From contig NC_065530.1 in NCBI RefSeq assembly GCF_020184175.1, positions 21,553,260 through 21,617,259 on the forward strand: a DNA stretch of 64,000 nucleotides. Direction: 5' to 3'. The notes beneath the pieces are model-generated. The model saw only the letters and a program-made list of their open reading frames with translations. It did no database searches and was not told the origin of the DNA. The position numbers and the translations under genes were made by a program. Below, piece after piece: positions 13,801 to 28,500 of the stretch. The stretch is from Aphis gossypii. Taxonomy: Eukaryota > Arthropoda > Insecta > Hemiptera > Aphididae. Each line of letters starts with the position of its first letter. Within the stretch, counting starts at the first letter, position 1.

Positions 13801-16800
13801 TATTATGTATATTATACTACTAGAAATTTATTTTTCTACAAACAAGCAGTATCAGTAGCTTGAATCAAGTTTAGCCAAAAGCAAATTATATATAATAGTA
13901 TGGCGTAAATATAACAATTAACAACATTATAATATTATTACATTCAGTTATCAACTTATAAGTAAATGACAGTGAATTGTTGAATGGTATGAATTGGATC
14001 ATGGTAAATAGCATAAATAGTTACATATTTTGAAAATTCCATTGTGTATAGTAAATCGTCATATTTAAATTATGCGAAGGTAAGTTTCTAGGTTCTATGA
14101 ATATATTGTATATATGATTAAAAAAAAAAAATAAATAATAACTAGTATCGATTAAATCGTTGTTATTCATCAAATTATTCATTTTCGTTAAAATTTGAAT
14201 TTTATTATCTATTAGGTTTGTACCAAATATTTAATGTACATTTAGTACGCTGCTTAAAATTATACTCCATATTAATTAACTTTTTTTATAAAATGTTTGA
14301 TTTAGTTTTAAGTTTTGTTCAAGTCATTATCAATAATAATAATAATAATAAAATATTTTGTTTCACCTTTTATGCCTTCTAGTCCTCGTTCTCCTGGCAA
14401 CCCTACGGCACCCTGGAAAAAAAATTATTGTTAAATATTAGTTAAATTTTACATAATATTATTATATCATGACTAAACATAAAACACCTATTTAGTATTT
14501 AGTTAATTATTATTGGAAAATTTATTTATATACATAATATATATTTTACATTTTAAAACAAAATTAATATAAACAGGAATTGATTTTTATAATACAGGAT
14601 CCGAGAAAGAACATTGGTTTTGGATTAGAAATAACCAGTCATTAATAGGATTAGAAGAAGATGAATATACATTTGTATTTACATAATAAATGTGATGTTT
14701 ACACTTTACATCAAATGAAATGTATGTATATATATATATTTATTTATTTTTATAATTATTATTTTATTATTATTATTAATAGTTCTGGGTGAGGAAGATT
14801 TAACCTCATATTATATCACTATGATATTATATAATTGATCTATCTTTGTATAATATATATATTATATTAAGAAATGTATTTTAATATTTAGTACTTATCA
14901 ATACCTATTACAAATACAAATATAATATAATATGGAATATCTTCAGGTACAAAAAAAAATATTAGATTTTTTATTCAAATGCATTATATTTTGTAGCTAT
15001 CTATTATACTGGTTAATATTCGATAAATTACTTTTAAGCCTATATATTTTATGAATTTAAAATGACCTTTTAGGTATCTAAAATCTTACTCGTTCTTATA
15101 TTTGGTGGATTTAAACGGGTTATTCTAATACATTTTTTCCATAAATGACTATATTGGTAGCTGGTGCAATACCAAAACCAAAATTTCATTATTATTTTAC
15201 ATTAGAGTACCATTCACGATTTCCCAAGTGATCACTTTATTGACTTAATCCCAATAGTGGTAGGTATCCAACCCTTGTATACACACCTATTATAATAGAG
15301 CGCTGTTACTGGCGACTTACCAAACTGAATTTTTATTAATACCTAACAATATATTATAATGCTTAAAGTTGCATATTTTACAAATAAAAATATATTGAGA
15401 TATAAGCCTTTTAAATTCCAATTCTGGGAATATTCGATTTTAATCTAGTAGTATCTGTATACTATATACAGTTTCTAAAATATAAACTTTAATTTAAATA
15501 AACTCATCTTTGTGATAAGTAAAAAAATGATATAGTTGTAATAAAATCATTCTAAACAGTTTTTGATTTTTTTCTTGTTACTTTTATTTTACTATTATTG
15601 ATAATTATATGATTTATTAATAATAATTTCGATATAGTTATTTAGATATAGTTATCCATGTATTGTATTTTATAGGTTTATTTAACAATTTTTCAAAAAT
15701 TGAATTTTATGTTTGCCAATAGGTGAGTTCAAAATTCTTTAAACAAAAATATTACTAAAAAAAAATACAATATTTCCATAAAATCTTTGAATTTAATTTT
15801 TAGTAGGTATATATAAACGACTCTTAACTGTTAATAATAGGTTGGCAGGTATTTTTTTTTTTAATTAACTTGTTAATAGTTTTTCATGAATTTATAATTT
15901 TAAATATATTTGTTTCAAAAACTTTTGTGTCAGTCTCTTTTTATGACGAACAATTCAATAACAATTAAAAACTATATTCAACATTTGAGAATTTTTAAAA
16001 GCTTCATGTTATTTATTTAAGTATTGATATAAACTAAAAAGTAAATTCACATTTCATAATTATATTTTACTGAAAGCTTTTTAAACTTTTAAAGAATATT
16101 AATTTCCAATATAGTTAAATTATAAATGTATACAACTTTTTAGATGAAAACCAAGAAAGACAATAAATATGATAAATACGGATTTATTTTATATTAACTA
16201 AAAGCATTTTGAAACATATTCGTTTAAAACTGTATAAAATGTATAACCATTTGTTTTAAAAGTAGGTATCTTGCAGACTTATAGCATATAATATGTAGCA
16301 TATACCTGTGTCAAAAAAACCATTTTCCAACATTGAGTGAAACTTTAAATGCATTTTGTAATTTTTAAAATATATATTATACTTATATGTATTATTGTAT
16401 TACATGCATAATAATTGCATATAAATAATAAAATATTATACTTTGAATTTAATTTCATTGATACATTTATTAAAATGTTCTAATTTAAAAATATGAGTTT
16501 GCATAGCGATAACTCACACTATCGTTGGTTTATTTTATTTATATTTATATTAACTTGTTGTATATAAAAATTTAAAACAGTATTCTAACAGGATCCTTAT
16601 AGTTGAATTAAATGCAGTATATTATATTCAATATACACATAAACAAGACATTTGAATATATATTTCTATTCTATGCATCATAGACATCTAGTAGGTCATA
16701 TTTGTCGGCGAATAGTAAACGCAAGGGTTACGATCAAGGAGTCTAGGTTATGTAGGACATATGTATTTTGCTTGTACGTTAAATTCAATCAGACGTCTCA

Positions 16801-19800
16801 TATGTATATGTATTAATAATTGCTTATATTTATTTGAATAAGCAATTATGTTAATGTTATTATTATTAATTATACAATACGTCTCTGGACTCAACAAGAT
16901 AACCCTTAGAATAATTGGACTATAGATCAACATTAGACGTTAAATAAAGTTTTATTTCTCAATATTATACCTAATAAAGATTTAGAAAAAAAAGTATATC
17001 AAAAGATCACTTTTGAAAATTGTTCACCCAACATAATTTTACAACGGCTGAAATTAGTATCAACAACGTGTATACTAACCGGGAGTCCTGTCATTCCCAT
17101 TTTTCCATCAGTTCCTGGATTGCCCGGTGGTCCTTGTATTAATTCTGGTATTTTGCCGGGTGCAAATAACGTGGTGAGGTTACAACTGCATATGCCTGGC
17201 GGACCCCTTGGTCCAGATACTCCGGACTTGACGAGCTAAAATAACATAGATATCATAATTGTTTACTATAACCATTGATTAAATAAATCGATGCTATAAT
17301 AATGCGGAGAGTACATATTTTAAATATTATATTATGCGTGGATCGTTAGTATTATTGTTGTTGATGATTATCCAACCCTTTCCGAAACCACGAGCTGCAT
17401 TGCACAACATTAGACATCTGCACAGCACGTGATTCCAAAGCGGATTAGTACATAACACTTTGTGGTTGCGCTGGCACGACTTTGGTCAACTTTAATAATA
17501 ACGCCTCAAATATATGTATACATACACATACGCCCGTACACACACACATAGTATAGAATGAGAAACGCTTGTCGAAACTTTGCCAATTTAAATAAGATGC
17601 CGATGAGAAGGGTACAAGATCGTGAGCTGTGGTCAGTGTTATGATTCAAATTTCGTGGATATCACACGACGGTCAAACGCAGTATACACATTATTATCCA
17701 CCATGAAAAGCTGTCGAATATTGTACACAGAATTTTGTTTTTAAAGCGATTAAAGATAAAGCATATCGCCGTAAAACAATTCAACAAACACGTTTTTACG
17801 ACGACATTTTTATGATTTTTGAGTTCAGTGTAAAGTCATTACTGAGTAAATATTTTCAACTTATTTCACTAATTAAATAATCAGTATTCTATACTTTATT
17901 TTATTTAATAGTCTTATTTTGTTCTTTTATTTTCATACCTACCCGTCATGAGTATTTTTTGCCATTTAAGTAAATTTACAAAAAATTCATCAATGAAATA
18001 AATTCTACAGACTGTCGAAAAAACCGATAAATGTTTGATAAAATAAAGAGATTAGCGTTTTCAACGAATACTAGTATATTTATTGTGATAAATATATTAA
18101 ATTGTTCGGCTAGTAATCTAATAAATTATTTTAACAAAAATGTCTATAAAAAATTGAAAATTAACTTGACTTCCTAGTATTTTTATATAAAGATTGAAAA
18201 AATTCTAAAGAACCTCATATTGAATTTCAAAACTTTATATTAACTAACTTTAACTACAAAATAATTTGAATATTTTTGAGATTATGACGAATTTTATCAA
18301 AATTTTAACCTTAAAAATGTATATTTGTATTTTTGATTTTAGCGTTTCTACCCAGTGAATAATTTTTAATTGATATTAAAAGACTAAAAAACATTGATAA
18401 TTTCTGATGTCTGTATACATACTATACATAGTTCAAAAATGGTTGAAAAATGTTTAAAATTGAATCATAAATATAAAATATGATAGTATAAAATTGAATG
18501 AAAATTTCAAGTTTTTACAACAATTCGTTTTTGAGTTTCAATAAAACAAAATAGATTTTGTCAACAAATTGAATATGAGTAAAAATTCCTGTTTTACCTT
18601 GTTTTTTTTTTTTATTCAATTATATGAAGTAAAAGAATTTTTTATTTTTGACCCACCATAGTACTGAATAACCATCTCCATTTTTGAAAATCGAAGCATT
18701 TTTAATGTCTCAAAATGTGATAATAAACAAAAAAATAACATCACATCATTATAAAATCAATACATTCATCGCTCTGCTCAGAATCTAAAATTATTTATTC
18801 ACAAAACACTATTCAATTGACTAGTGTATAAGAAAAAACAATTTTAATGCTGTTCATATATAGTAATAATATATTTAATTTAAATGTAGGTCAGCATAAA
18901 AATTTGGTAGCAGTAATTTATTAAACTTTGAAAAAAAAATAGTTTACAAAAGTTTAGAATGAAAACAAAATTTAATGTACTCATAGGAATATAGGTACAT
19001 TGTCATTATTTTTGACGTGAAAACCAGCTTTTGATATTTAAGTATACTATTATAGTCACAACACTCAAGTAAATATTATAATAGTCCATAGTTGCGAATG
19101 TTTTGAAACCCTGTGTGACTGTGTGAGTCATGAATAATGTTAGCTCAGTAAATACCGGAGCAGCGCGGCATCCGTGGAAGCGTACACAGCACAAAACAGC
19201 GTCGCCAGTCTGATTTAGACAGCGACGTATGTAGTTTAATAACTTTTTTAATTAACAATAATAGATATATCACATTAAAATCATTAGCTTGAATAAATGT
19301 GTTACCATTATTTATTATACAACAAAACATACAAAAAGGCCTAGTCAAAACTGGTTGACTAAAACCAACGACACAAGTAGGTAAACCAAAACAAGAACCC
19401 TGTGACCACCAGGTCACAATACGAGTTCTAACAAATTACAAAACATGCTGTGTATGTGTATGTTTTTATGATGGTTAAAAATAATGTATTGTAATGAATT
19501 TTAAAAGAAACAAAATAAACCAATTTAATCAATTAAAATAATATTTAAGTATAGTTTAAATAATGAATACATAAATTTCAAAGATACAAACCAATCTTCA
19601 TATTTCATTTTATAATAATACAAATTAATGGTAGTTATTTTTACCAAACAATATTTAAAACTAACCAGAAAATTAAAAAATTGTTATATTTTTTTAATAA
19701 CAGATAAGATAATAGTTAAAATTGATAATAAATAGATTGTATTTAAATAAACATTTTGTAATGTACCTATATATTATTTCTGAAGTTAAAATAAAAACAA

Positions 19801-22506
19801 TAGGGCCGTTGCGATAAAAAACTACTACAATTTATATACATAGTTAATCTAATAATTATTATATTCTTTAATTTTTTTAAGAGAGTGTATTATTTTTGAA
19901 TAATCAATAAAATAAAATATAGTAGGATGGATGTTTAAAACTAAAAAACGGAGAAATACCATCCGATCGTATTTTTTCTACTTGGACTGACAACTACTGA
20001 ATTCAATAAAAATCACTATTGCTTAGTAGGTACTAGTATATTGATAAGAAATATTTCTAAAATGTAACTAGGTATGATGTTTTATTCACTTTTATCATAA
20101 ATATGGAATTGATGTCTAACTATATTATTTATAAGAGCTTGGTTTATTATAATTTATAATATTACGTAACAAGCTAATATATTATTATGAATTTTAAATT
20201 TTAAGTGATCATTAAAAGTTAAGGAAAAATATATTGAAACTGAATTCAAAACATTGTTTCATTTTATTAAAATAAAATATATATTTCAATGCAATATTGT
20301 AGTTTTATATTTTAAAGAATGGTTCAATTGTTGTACTTATAACTGTCTCTCATACGCTCAATATATCAGATTAAAATCCATGGAAAATATCTGTGTTATA
20401 AAAAAACTTCATTTTAGTAAATGAAAAAATTAATTCAAACATTTTTGAAATTTCATCATGAACAAATTGTCATGACTTTGGTTGCGTCAACTAATACATA
20501 TTTATGATAAACTTGATTTACTAAGCATTTAATTAAAACCAAATTATATTTCTATAATTTGTTTAATTTAATTTAAAAAAGTATTACGCTCACAGGAAAA
20601 AGTGTATAAACATCGTAAAACATCATAAGATAACAAATCGACATTATATGTAGTATTGAATATCACGTACAAGTATTTTAATGACATTATGACGTGATAT
20701 ATTCACAAATCATTTAAAACTAATATAGTTTTAAACTTAAAATATATATGATTATGAATTTCTCAAAAAAACTTTTTCCTTGCAATTTTTATAATGATCA
20801 AAAAGTTTTTAGTTACCAGTATTTAAATTAATTTCGAAGCTTTCTGGATATAAATAAAAGCATTATTGTTATAACTTATAAGGAATATGCAAAAATGGTA
20901 AATACTATTATGAATGTAATATTCAATTTTATAAATACATAATTAATTGTTTAATTTTAACTATTTAACTTATCATAGTAAATATTCATTAGTTTTAAGG
21001 ACTTTGCTAATTTCAGAAAGCTGTGATTTAATTAAAATTGAATTCTTCTAGGATATTAATTGAATTACGATATTACAATGCATTAATATTTTTGATACAT
21101 TTATTGACACTATACTGTTGTTCGTCATTTATGGTTTATTATGTATAGACAACATTTATTTTACTCGAAAGATAAATTCCTATTTAATTGGATATTATAT
21201 TGACTAGTAGTGTATAATATTTTGGTTTATTAGTTTAGTTTAAAAATATGTTCATTTTTTATTCCATCGTCATGTATTTTATAACTTAAAATTTAAATCA
21301 AATTAAATACATAAGATTCGGGTAAATAGTTACTGGACTTAACTAGGGTACTCAATAAAATATAATATAATATACATATTATTTTATTAATAATGCTTTA
21401 TAGCTTTGCCTTGAGTGAATATTTAAATATGTATAATAATAAATTATCTTATAAGTAAAATATTCAAATCGCTAAAAAAAATATGATCACTTTATTATGG
21501 AATGTTTTTATTTATTTATCGAATTCTTTTGAAAAAAAGTAATTTTTAGTTAGTTAATCATAATATACAAAATTATACGTTGGTAATTGAGTAATATATT
21601 ATTTATACTTACAACAAAAAAATTTTAATTCTATTATTATTTTTCGCATATATAAATACATTGTACCATGTCAACATTTAAAATTTTATTTACTTTAGGT
21701 AATTTTAATTATATTCAATGACATTTGTTTTAAATAAAAATGTCTTAAGATTTACAATATATAAAGTATAATACTCGTGTAATATTGTAGTAAGTTACTA
21801 GTTCGCAATGTTTTATATTGAAAATTAACGTACCTATACAATATCTGTCATTATATGTGTACCTTTGAATTGAAATTGAACTTTATTTCATAAAATGATT
21901 TACATAGTATACCAAGCATTGATTATAATATATAAGACAGTAGTTTCTTAAACTTTCATTTTATATTATTTGTGTAACTGAAAAGTTTTTGATCTTTACT
22001 TTTCAACTTCTTTAATGAGGTATATTCTAGTCAATTGTTAATACTTTCATATTTACTCATTATTAGTAGAAATATATATATATATATTGAATTTGATAAT
22101 ATGACTACCCGTACTTCCGTGGTTAATAATTGTGTGGTATATTCACACATATATTATAATATTGACATTTAGCTATAATATAATTAGGTATCTATGAATA
22201 ACGCGCAGCCTCATACAATTTCAGTTTTTTTGGTCAATAGTTATTTTAAATACATTTATCACATATTATTTTAATATTGATATAGTATTTTTTTCAAAAA
22301 ATATTGCATTTAATTAATTTATATTCCTCATTTAAATTTTGGATGTACTGTAATGGACAGATTCAATTTAGGGTGCTGTGCGAATTACTCCAAAAGTTTA
22401 AACTAAAACGAGCTGCCGGTTGCGTTGCATTAGCAAAATGCTACTAGCTATAGTATCTAAGTTTATATTAAATACATGTGAACAATTTGATTGGCGTTTG
22501 TTGATT

Positions 22507-22545
<39 letters not shown>

Positions 22546-25500
22546 TACTGAACAGATTTTGATGCAATAGCAATAATTGTTACCAAGAGCAAATACCTGT
22601 AGTCGATTTTCATTAAAATAAAATAAAATAAAATAACAGTAAATTAAAACAGAAAGATACCGTTTTAATGAAAATCAATAAACATATAATTTACAACACT
22701 CACTTCTTCATCGGTGGCAAAGTCCCCGGAAAACGGCGATCCCGGAGGTCCAGGTGGTCCGGGTGGTCCTCTGATCGACTCTCCCTGTAGGTTTCGAACA
22801 AATTTAAACCGTTGTGGTACGCGATCCGTACTTATCAATCAATTATTATTGTTATCATTATTACTGTTCAGTGGCGAATCTCAGAGCGACTAATGAGCAG
22901 CTGATCGTTAAGCGAGTAACTCCAATGGTTCATTAGATACACGTACGAACATATTATACAACCGTCGCAGTGCTTGCCAAACCGAATCGTAATAATAACA
23001 ATCAAAAAAATTAAATAAATACATTGAGCAGCGATACTCACCTTTTGACCAGCATCGCCTTTATCCCCTTTGATGTTGGGTGTCTGATAGCCATGGTTTT
23101 CTGTAATACAAACAATGTCGGTTAGTAGAGTATACATGACTGATGACAGCCAACGCGTCAATTGAAAGCAGTCAACTGCAGTTCGACTGTTCTATTTACA
23201 TGCATCGCTAACGCAATAATAACTTATTGGTATCGTTGTTTTTTAATCGTTAAAAATCCGTTTGTTGAGTGACTTATTGGCTCACGACGCTAATTTATCG
23301 GTTCTGATAAGATCATATTATGTTAAATTTAAATAATAAAATGGCATTTTTTTTTTTTAACGAAACTATTTGACGGCACAAACAAATAATCATACCAAGA
23401 TTTAGCAATACAATTTTTTTCTGTATTACACGTATCTATTATACATAAAATTTACGAGTTAATAGTACGAGTTCTACTTATGTATATAGTATATTATACC
23501 TACTATAGAATTTTATCATTTTTTTAGTGATAATTTGAACATCTTGTTTTTATTAGGTCGTTTTTTAAATTATATGCACTATTTAAATTAAACCGTGATA
23601 ACCTAATTGGTTAACATCACGGTATATTATAATATACCGTGGTTAACATTAAAATTTAAACTGAAGAAAATGTCTTTCAATATTTAATGCATTCTTGTAG
23701 ACAAATTTGGTTTTGAAACTGACCTAAACTGAAATATTAATTAAGTAACATAAAAAACAAAACTAATAAAATTATCATTTTATTTTTTAATTGACGGGGA
23801 TAATAATTATTTATGTAAAACATATTATAATGCGAGAGATAAAGATAACAAATATGGTCATGGAAACATATAGTAATAATATAATACAAAATTCAATGTA
23901 AATACTTTGGACCTTTAGATGTCTTTAAAAGTCTGTAGAGAGTGAAGTGAGTTGGTAAATCATGTACTTATAAAGTTATCGACAACGTAAAGACGCATCG
24001 ATTGGACAACGAAACATAAAAAAATTAAGTCGTGGAGTGGCTCGATCAAAAATTGCTTTGTATAGACTTGTATAGTCGATCCCAATTTATGATACTATAA
24101 TTTAATCACGTACTAAAAAATATTATCTATTTAAAATATGGTCCTTTCGAATAAATAAAAATGTTCAGAGCGGTGAACCATGTTCCACCATAAGTAAACA
24201 AATTAAAACCAGTCGGTTAAAAAAAAAAAAAAATTAAAGCGATTAAAACATCACAACAATAATTTATATTAATGTAGTTATTTCATGTTTACTGGCCTTT
24301 TTACCAAATTAAATTGGTTACTGAACAATAACTACAATTCATATACAAATTGTCATAGTAATTTTGAAATGTATAAAGATTTTAATTAATTGTGGTTAAT
24401 GTTAAGTCAACAAAAAGCGTGTCATATTTTAAACTGTATGTTCGCACCCCGATTAGGGCAACACTACCAGCAACTTATGGTGGTGGTGTTGGTAACACTC
24501 CTAGAGGACGGTTCCTCCAGCCCCCGCCGTCCATCGTCCACGCTCCGTGCCGTTCGAGCGTTTCGCCAGTTTTTGTTTTCCCGTGTTAGTCAGTTACTTA
24601 TCTTATGTTTTTGGTCGTTACTCGTTACCGTATTGAACTGTCGTCTTTTTCGTTCCTAATATAAGATTCTTTTATAACGCCATTACAATTATTATAATAA
24701 TTAATATTAAATATATTATTTTATATTGCTCATTATTCGTTCCGTCGTTTGCTCTACGACGGCGTATTTCACGTCCGGTGTCAGTTTATATTCAAGCAGC
24801 TCAGCATTCAAGTCGGTTCGGCACCAAAACCTCGTGGTCAGATCGTGTCACCAACTCAACATCGGCAGTTCAGCCAGGAGCTATAATTCTCCCCTTTTAT
24901 TATGTTTTGTACGAGCAGTTGTCTCTTTATATATTTTATTATATCGTATTTGTTGTTCTTTAGTATTATCATTTATCTTGTACCTCATTAAGGTAGATTG
25001 GCCATCACTGGTGAGTGTTAATTAGATCTTATTATTTTGTTTGTATACTTAAAGGTAAAAGGTGTATAGAAATAAATATCAACTTATATTTAAACAGTTC
25101 ATGTTATAGTTATATATAATGTATGTTATTGTATAAGCTGGAATAATCTAGTGTCGGTGCTAGTCGTAGGTGCCAACCGTTTCAGGAGCATTTGGTAGCA
25201 GAGCGTGGTTGGAGTTTAAAGTGCAGCATCTTATTGGAATAAGGTAAAGTTTTTATTTAGTTTTGTCATACAAGCATTGGTTCTTATCCTTGTTTATATC
25301 TATTGCTGATTATATATTTTCCTTGTTAACTGAGGTGTCACCTGGCTTTCATTAATATAGTATTTAATTAAATTAAAGTTAATTATTTAAGGTTTTAATA
25401 TTGTATTTGACATTATAGTTATTTATTTTAATTATCAATTTAAATAATAAATTGTGGGCACAGTTTGTGTTTTGGTTGGTATATTACCTGGGTATTGTGC

Positions 25501-28500
25501 ATTTATAATAATCGATCTCCTTATCATTTAGTATTAGCTTTTATATTTTTTAATATCGTTCAGGTGTTTGATTAAATTAAATTAATATATTTTATATCTA
25601 TTAGGATATTGTCATTACAGTTAGCTCTAATATTCATTATTACTAATGGCTTAAGATTTTATTTATACATTTTGTATTAAGTATTATATTTGCCGTTTAA
25701 TCTATTTCTCTTTGCTTTTGGGACATTTACCTTAATGTATATTATATTATATTATACTATAATTGTGAATGATTTTAACATAGTATTTTTTGAGCTGCTT
25801 TTATGGCTGTTTGTTTACACATAAATTGATTTTATCATTGTGTATCAATACTAGTGGACGTAATAAATATATTTTCAATGCAATTTTGGCCAATTTTAAA
25901 TCCTAAACCTAAAAAATTGCAATTTACATTTATCCCGGACATTCACCATTACCCCTTGATTTTGGGGAAAATGTAAATGAACAGATTTAAACCATAAGAT
26001 AGTGATTAAATTATGTATGGGGCAAATGGAAATCAATATTTTTTAAAATTAGATAGTATTTTTTTTTAATTTTATGTATCAAATTTAAAATTTGGTGTAA
26101 TAGTGAACAGAATACTTAAACTCAATGAAAAAACATAAGGGTAATTGTAAATAAATTGTATTTTATTATAACAGTCTTTTGTTTCAATTTTCAACATTAT
26201 AGTACATAATATAAAATAACATAACATTTAGTCTGTTCACTTAAACTTACTAGTAGCACCAATTACTTTTTTGGTTTTTTAAAGTAGGTATTCAACAGAG
26301 ATCTTAAATTATAGGTAGGTACAGTCTTTCTTTGTTTATGCTTAGAAACTTGCATAATACTGTTGCGTGCCAGTATCAGATTTGAATCCAAATGGTTAAT
26401 TTGAATGAAAGTTAAACTTAATAACGTAATATGTTTTATTGCATACAAACAAAATACATGTAACAAATTAAATAAATGGCTGAGTGACGTGAAAGTGCTC
26501 AGTTGTTGATAGGTTTGGTACATCTGCCGTTGCTGGTCTTCGGGCTCCCTTATATATTGTGGTGCGTCTCTTGTTTACGTCGTGTGGTCGCCTTCTGGGT
26601 AAAACCAGGTGTCCTTGTTGTTGTTGTTGCAAATTCGGACACGAATTTGAAAATGTGCAATAACATCTCAAATGCATCATTAGTGCACTGTAATTATTGG
26701 TGCGCTTACTATCCCGACACGTGTCATGGTCATAGTAGCATCCGCATTACCCTTGACACGAGGCATGGTCATACAAACTTAGCCTTGTAATCTCGTAGAT
26801 ATCTTATAGATATCTCGTAGCCCATAACAATACAAATATTTTAAAATAATAAAAAAAAATAACAACTTTTTGATAAGTTAATAGGTAGTTAGGTTAACAC
26901 TTCTAAACATTTAAAAATTAGATAAACATAATAGGTAATAGTCAGTAGTCACCTATCTAAAACTTACAGCTAAATAACAATTTCATTTTTCATTTACTTT
27001 GATAAAACCTTTAAATTTATAAATAACTATTCTGCCTTTCATTATCATATTAGGGTCTAGAAGACTTGCTTCAATCATTTCAGCAGTTAAAGTACACATA
27101 TAACCATCATTAATTGAAAACTCTGTTCCAATACTGTATATTTTTTCAGTCCTTGGATTACCACATCGTCATCCACACTTTGAACCAAACACATATTTAA
27201 ATTGTGTTTTATTTCGAAGCCCTCCTAAGAAATTAACCAACAAAAATTTACCAGCTTTTATACTTTTCCACACAACAGTAGGATCATATTGTATTTCTTC
27301 GATTTGTACATCATCTAAATTGTTGTTGTCACCTTCATAAAACAATGTGTCTAGTGTCATATCATTCATTTCAGTATTTTCATCACAGCTATTTGTAAAC
27401 TGTTTTTGCATAGGCCTCCCTATTTTTCTACCAGTTTTAACTTTTTTTTGTATTTTTCTAGTGTTGGCTTCGTTCAATCTATTTAAAACTTCTTGTCTAG
27501 CAATAACTTCACCATCTTGATCTTTAGGATTTAACAGTGACTCATCGAGTAATTTATTTTGGTTTCTATTAGTACTGGTAGCAGGTAATTCTATTTCAAA
27601 ATCAAAAATACAAGGTGTTTCATTGTATATTTCATATTGGTCTGTGAGGTTGTTGAGTGTTATATAGGTATAAGTTCGACATCATGTTCAGATTCATCAG
27701 ACACACAAATTTGTGTGCACACATTTTTTTAAAGACCTCCCTCTTTTTCTACCAGTTCCAGCTTTTTTTTGTAATTTTTTAAGGTTTGCTTCTTTCAATC
27801 TATCTAAAACTTCTTCTGTAGTCAGAACTTCACCATATCGAGTTGTTTTAAGTCTGTGTATTACTTTAGTGCTTTTTGGCTGAGAATTTGTTGATTGCAT
27901 TTCTATTAAGTGTTTAGAAAAAATACTGATGTCTGAAGGTTGTTTTGATGTTGACTCTTCCAATTCCATTATCAAACTTTGGTTTCTACTACTAGTAGGA
28001 CTGGCAGCAGCAGGTACTCCCATTTCAAAATCGAAAAAAATAGGTGTTTCATTAGTTATTTCATCTTGGTTTATAGAAGTGGTTGAAATTATTTCCATGG
28101 CAGATTCAAGAACATGAGGTGTTTCATCAGATGTACAATTTTGATTGTTGGAACTTGTTGAAGGTCTAATAATGTTTATCTCTGCCTCGTGCCTTAAGTA
28201 CTCGTACAAATCTATATTGTTAAAATCTGATACGGAAAATTTCGTCAAAGTTATGAATATTTGCAAATTATTTTATAAGTATAATTCATAAAAATAATTG
28301 TATAGGTAGCTAAGAGTTGAAAATTTAATACAAGATTTTTCATAAGTTTAGCTTACAATAATTATAAAAGAACTTAAATTTTGGTGTATTCAGGCCATTA
28401 AAACATAAACCCCCTTTTTCACCAACCACTGGAAATTATATCCTAGGCTGACAAATCATCTTCGTACAGAATCGTTTTTGGTATACCATGATACCTATCA

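Noticed and set aside
22398..22613. Minus-strand frame with a poly-Val run
   Set aside because: Produced by the (CAA)n microsatellite; no other coding signal.
24390..25025. Short frames that recur at 34513-35094
   Set aside because: They lie in the two LTRs of the BEL/Pao element and are non-coding repeats.
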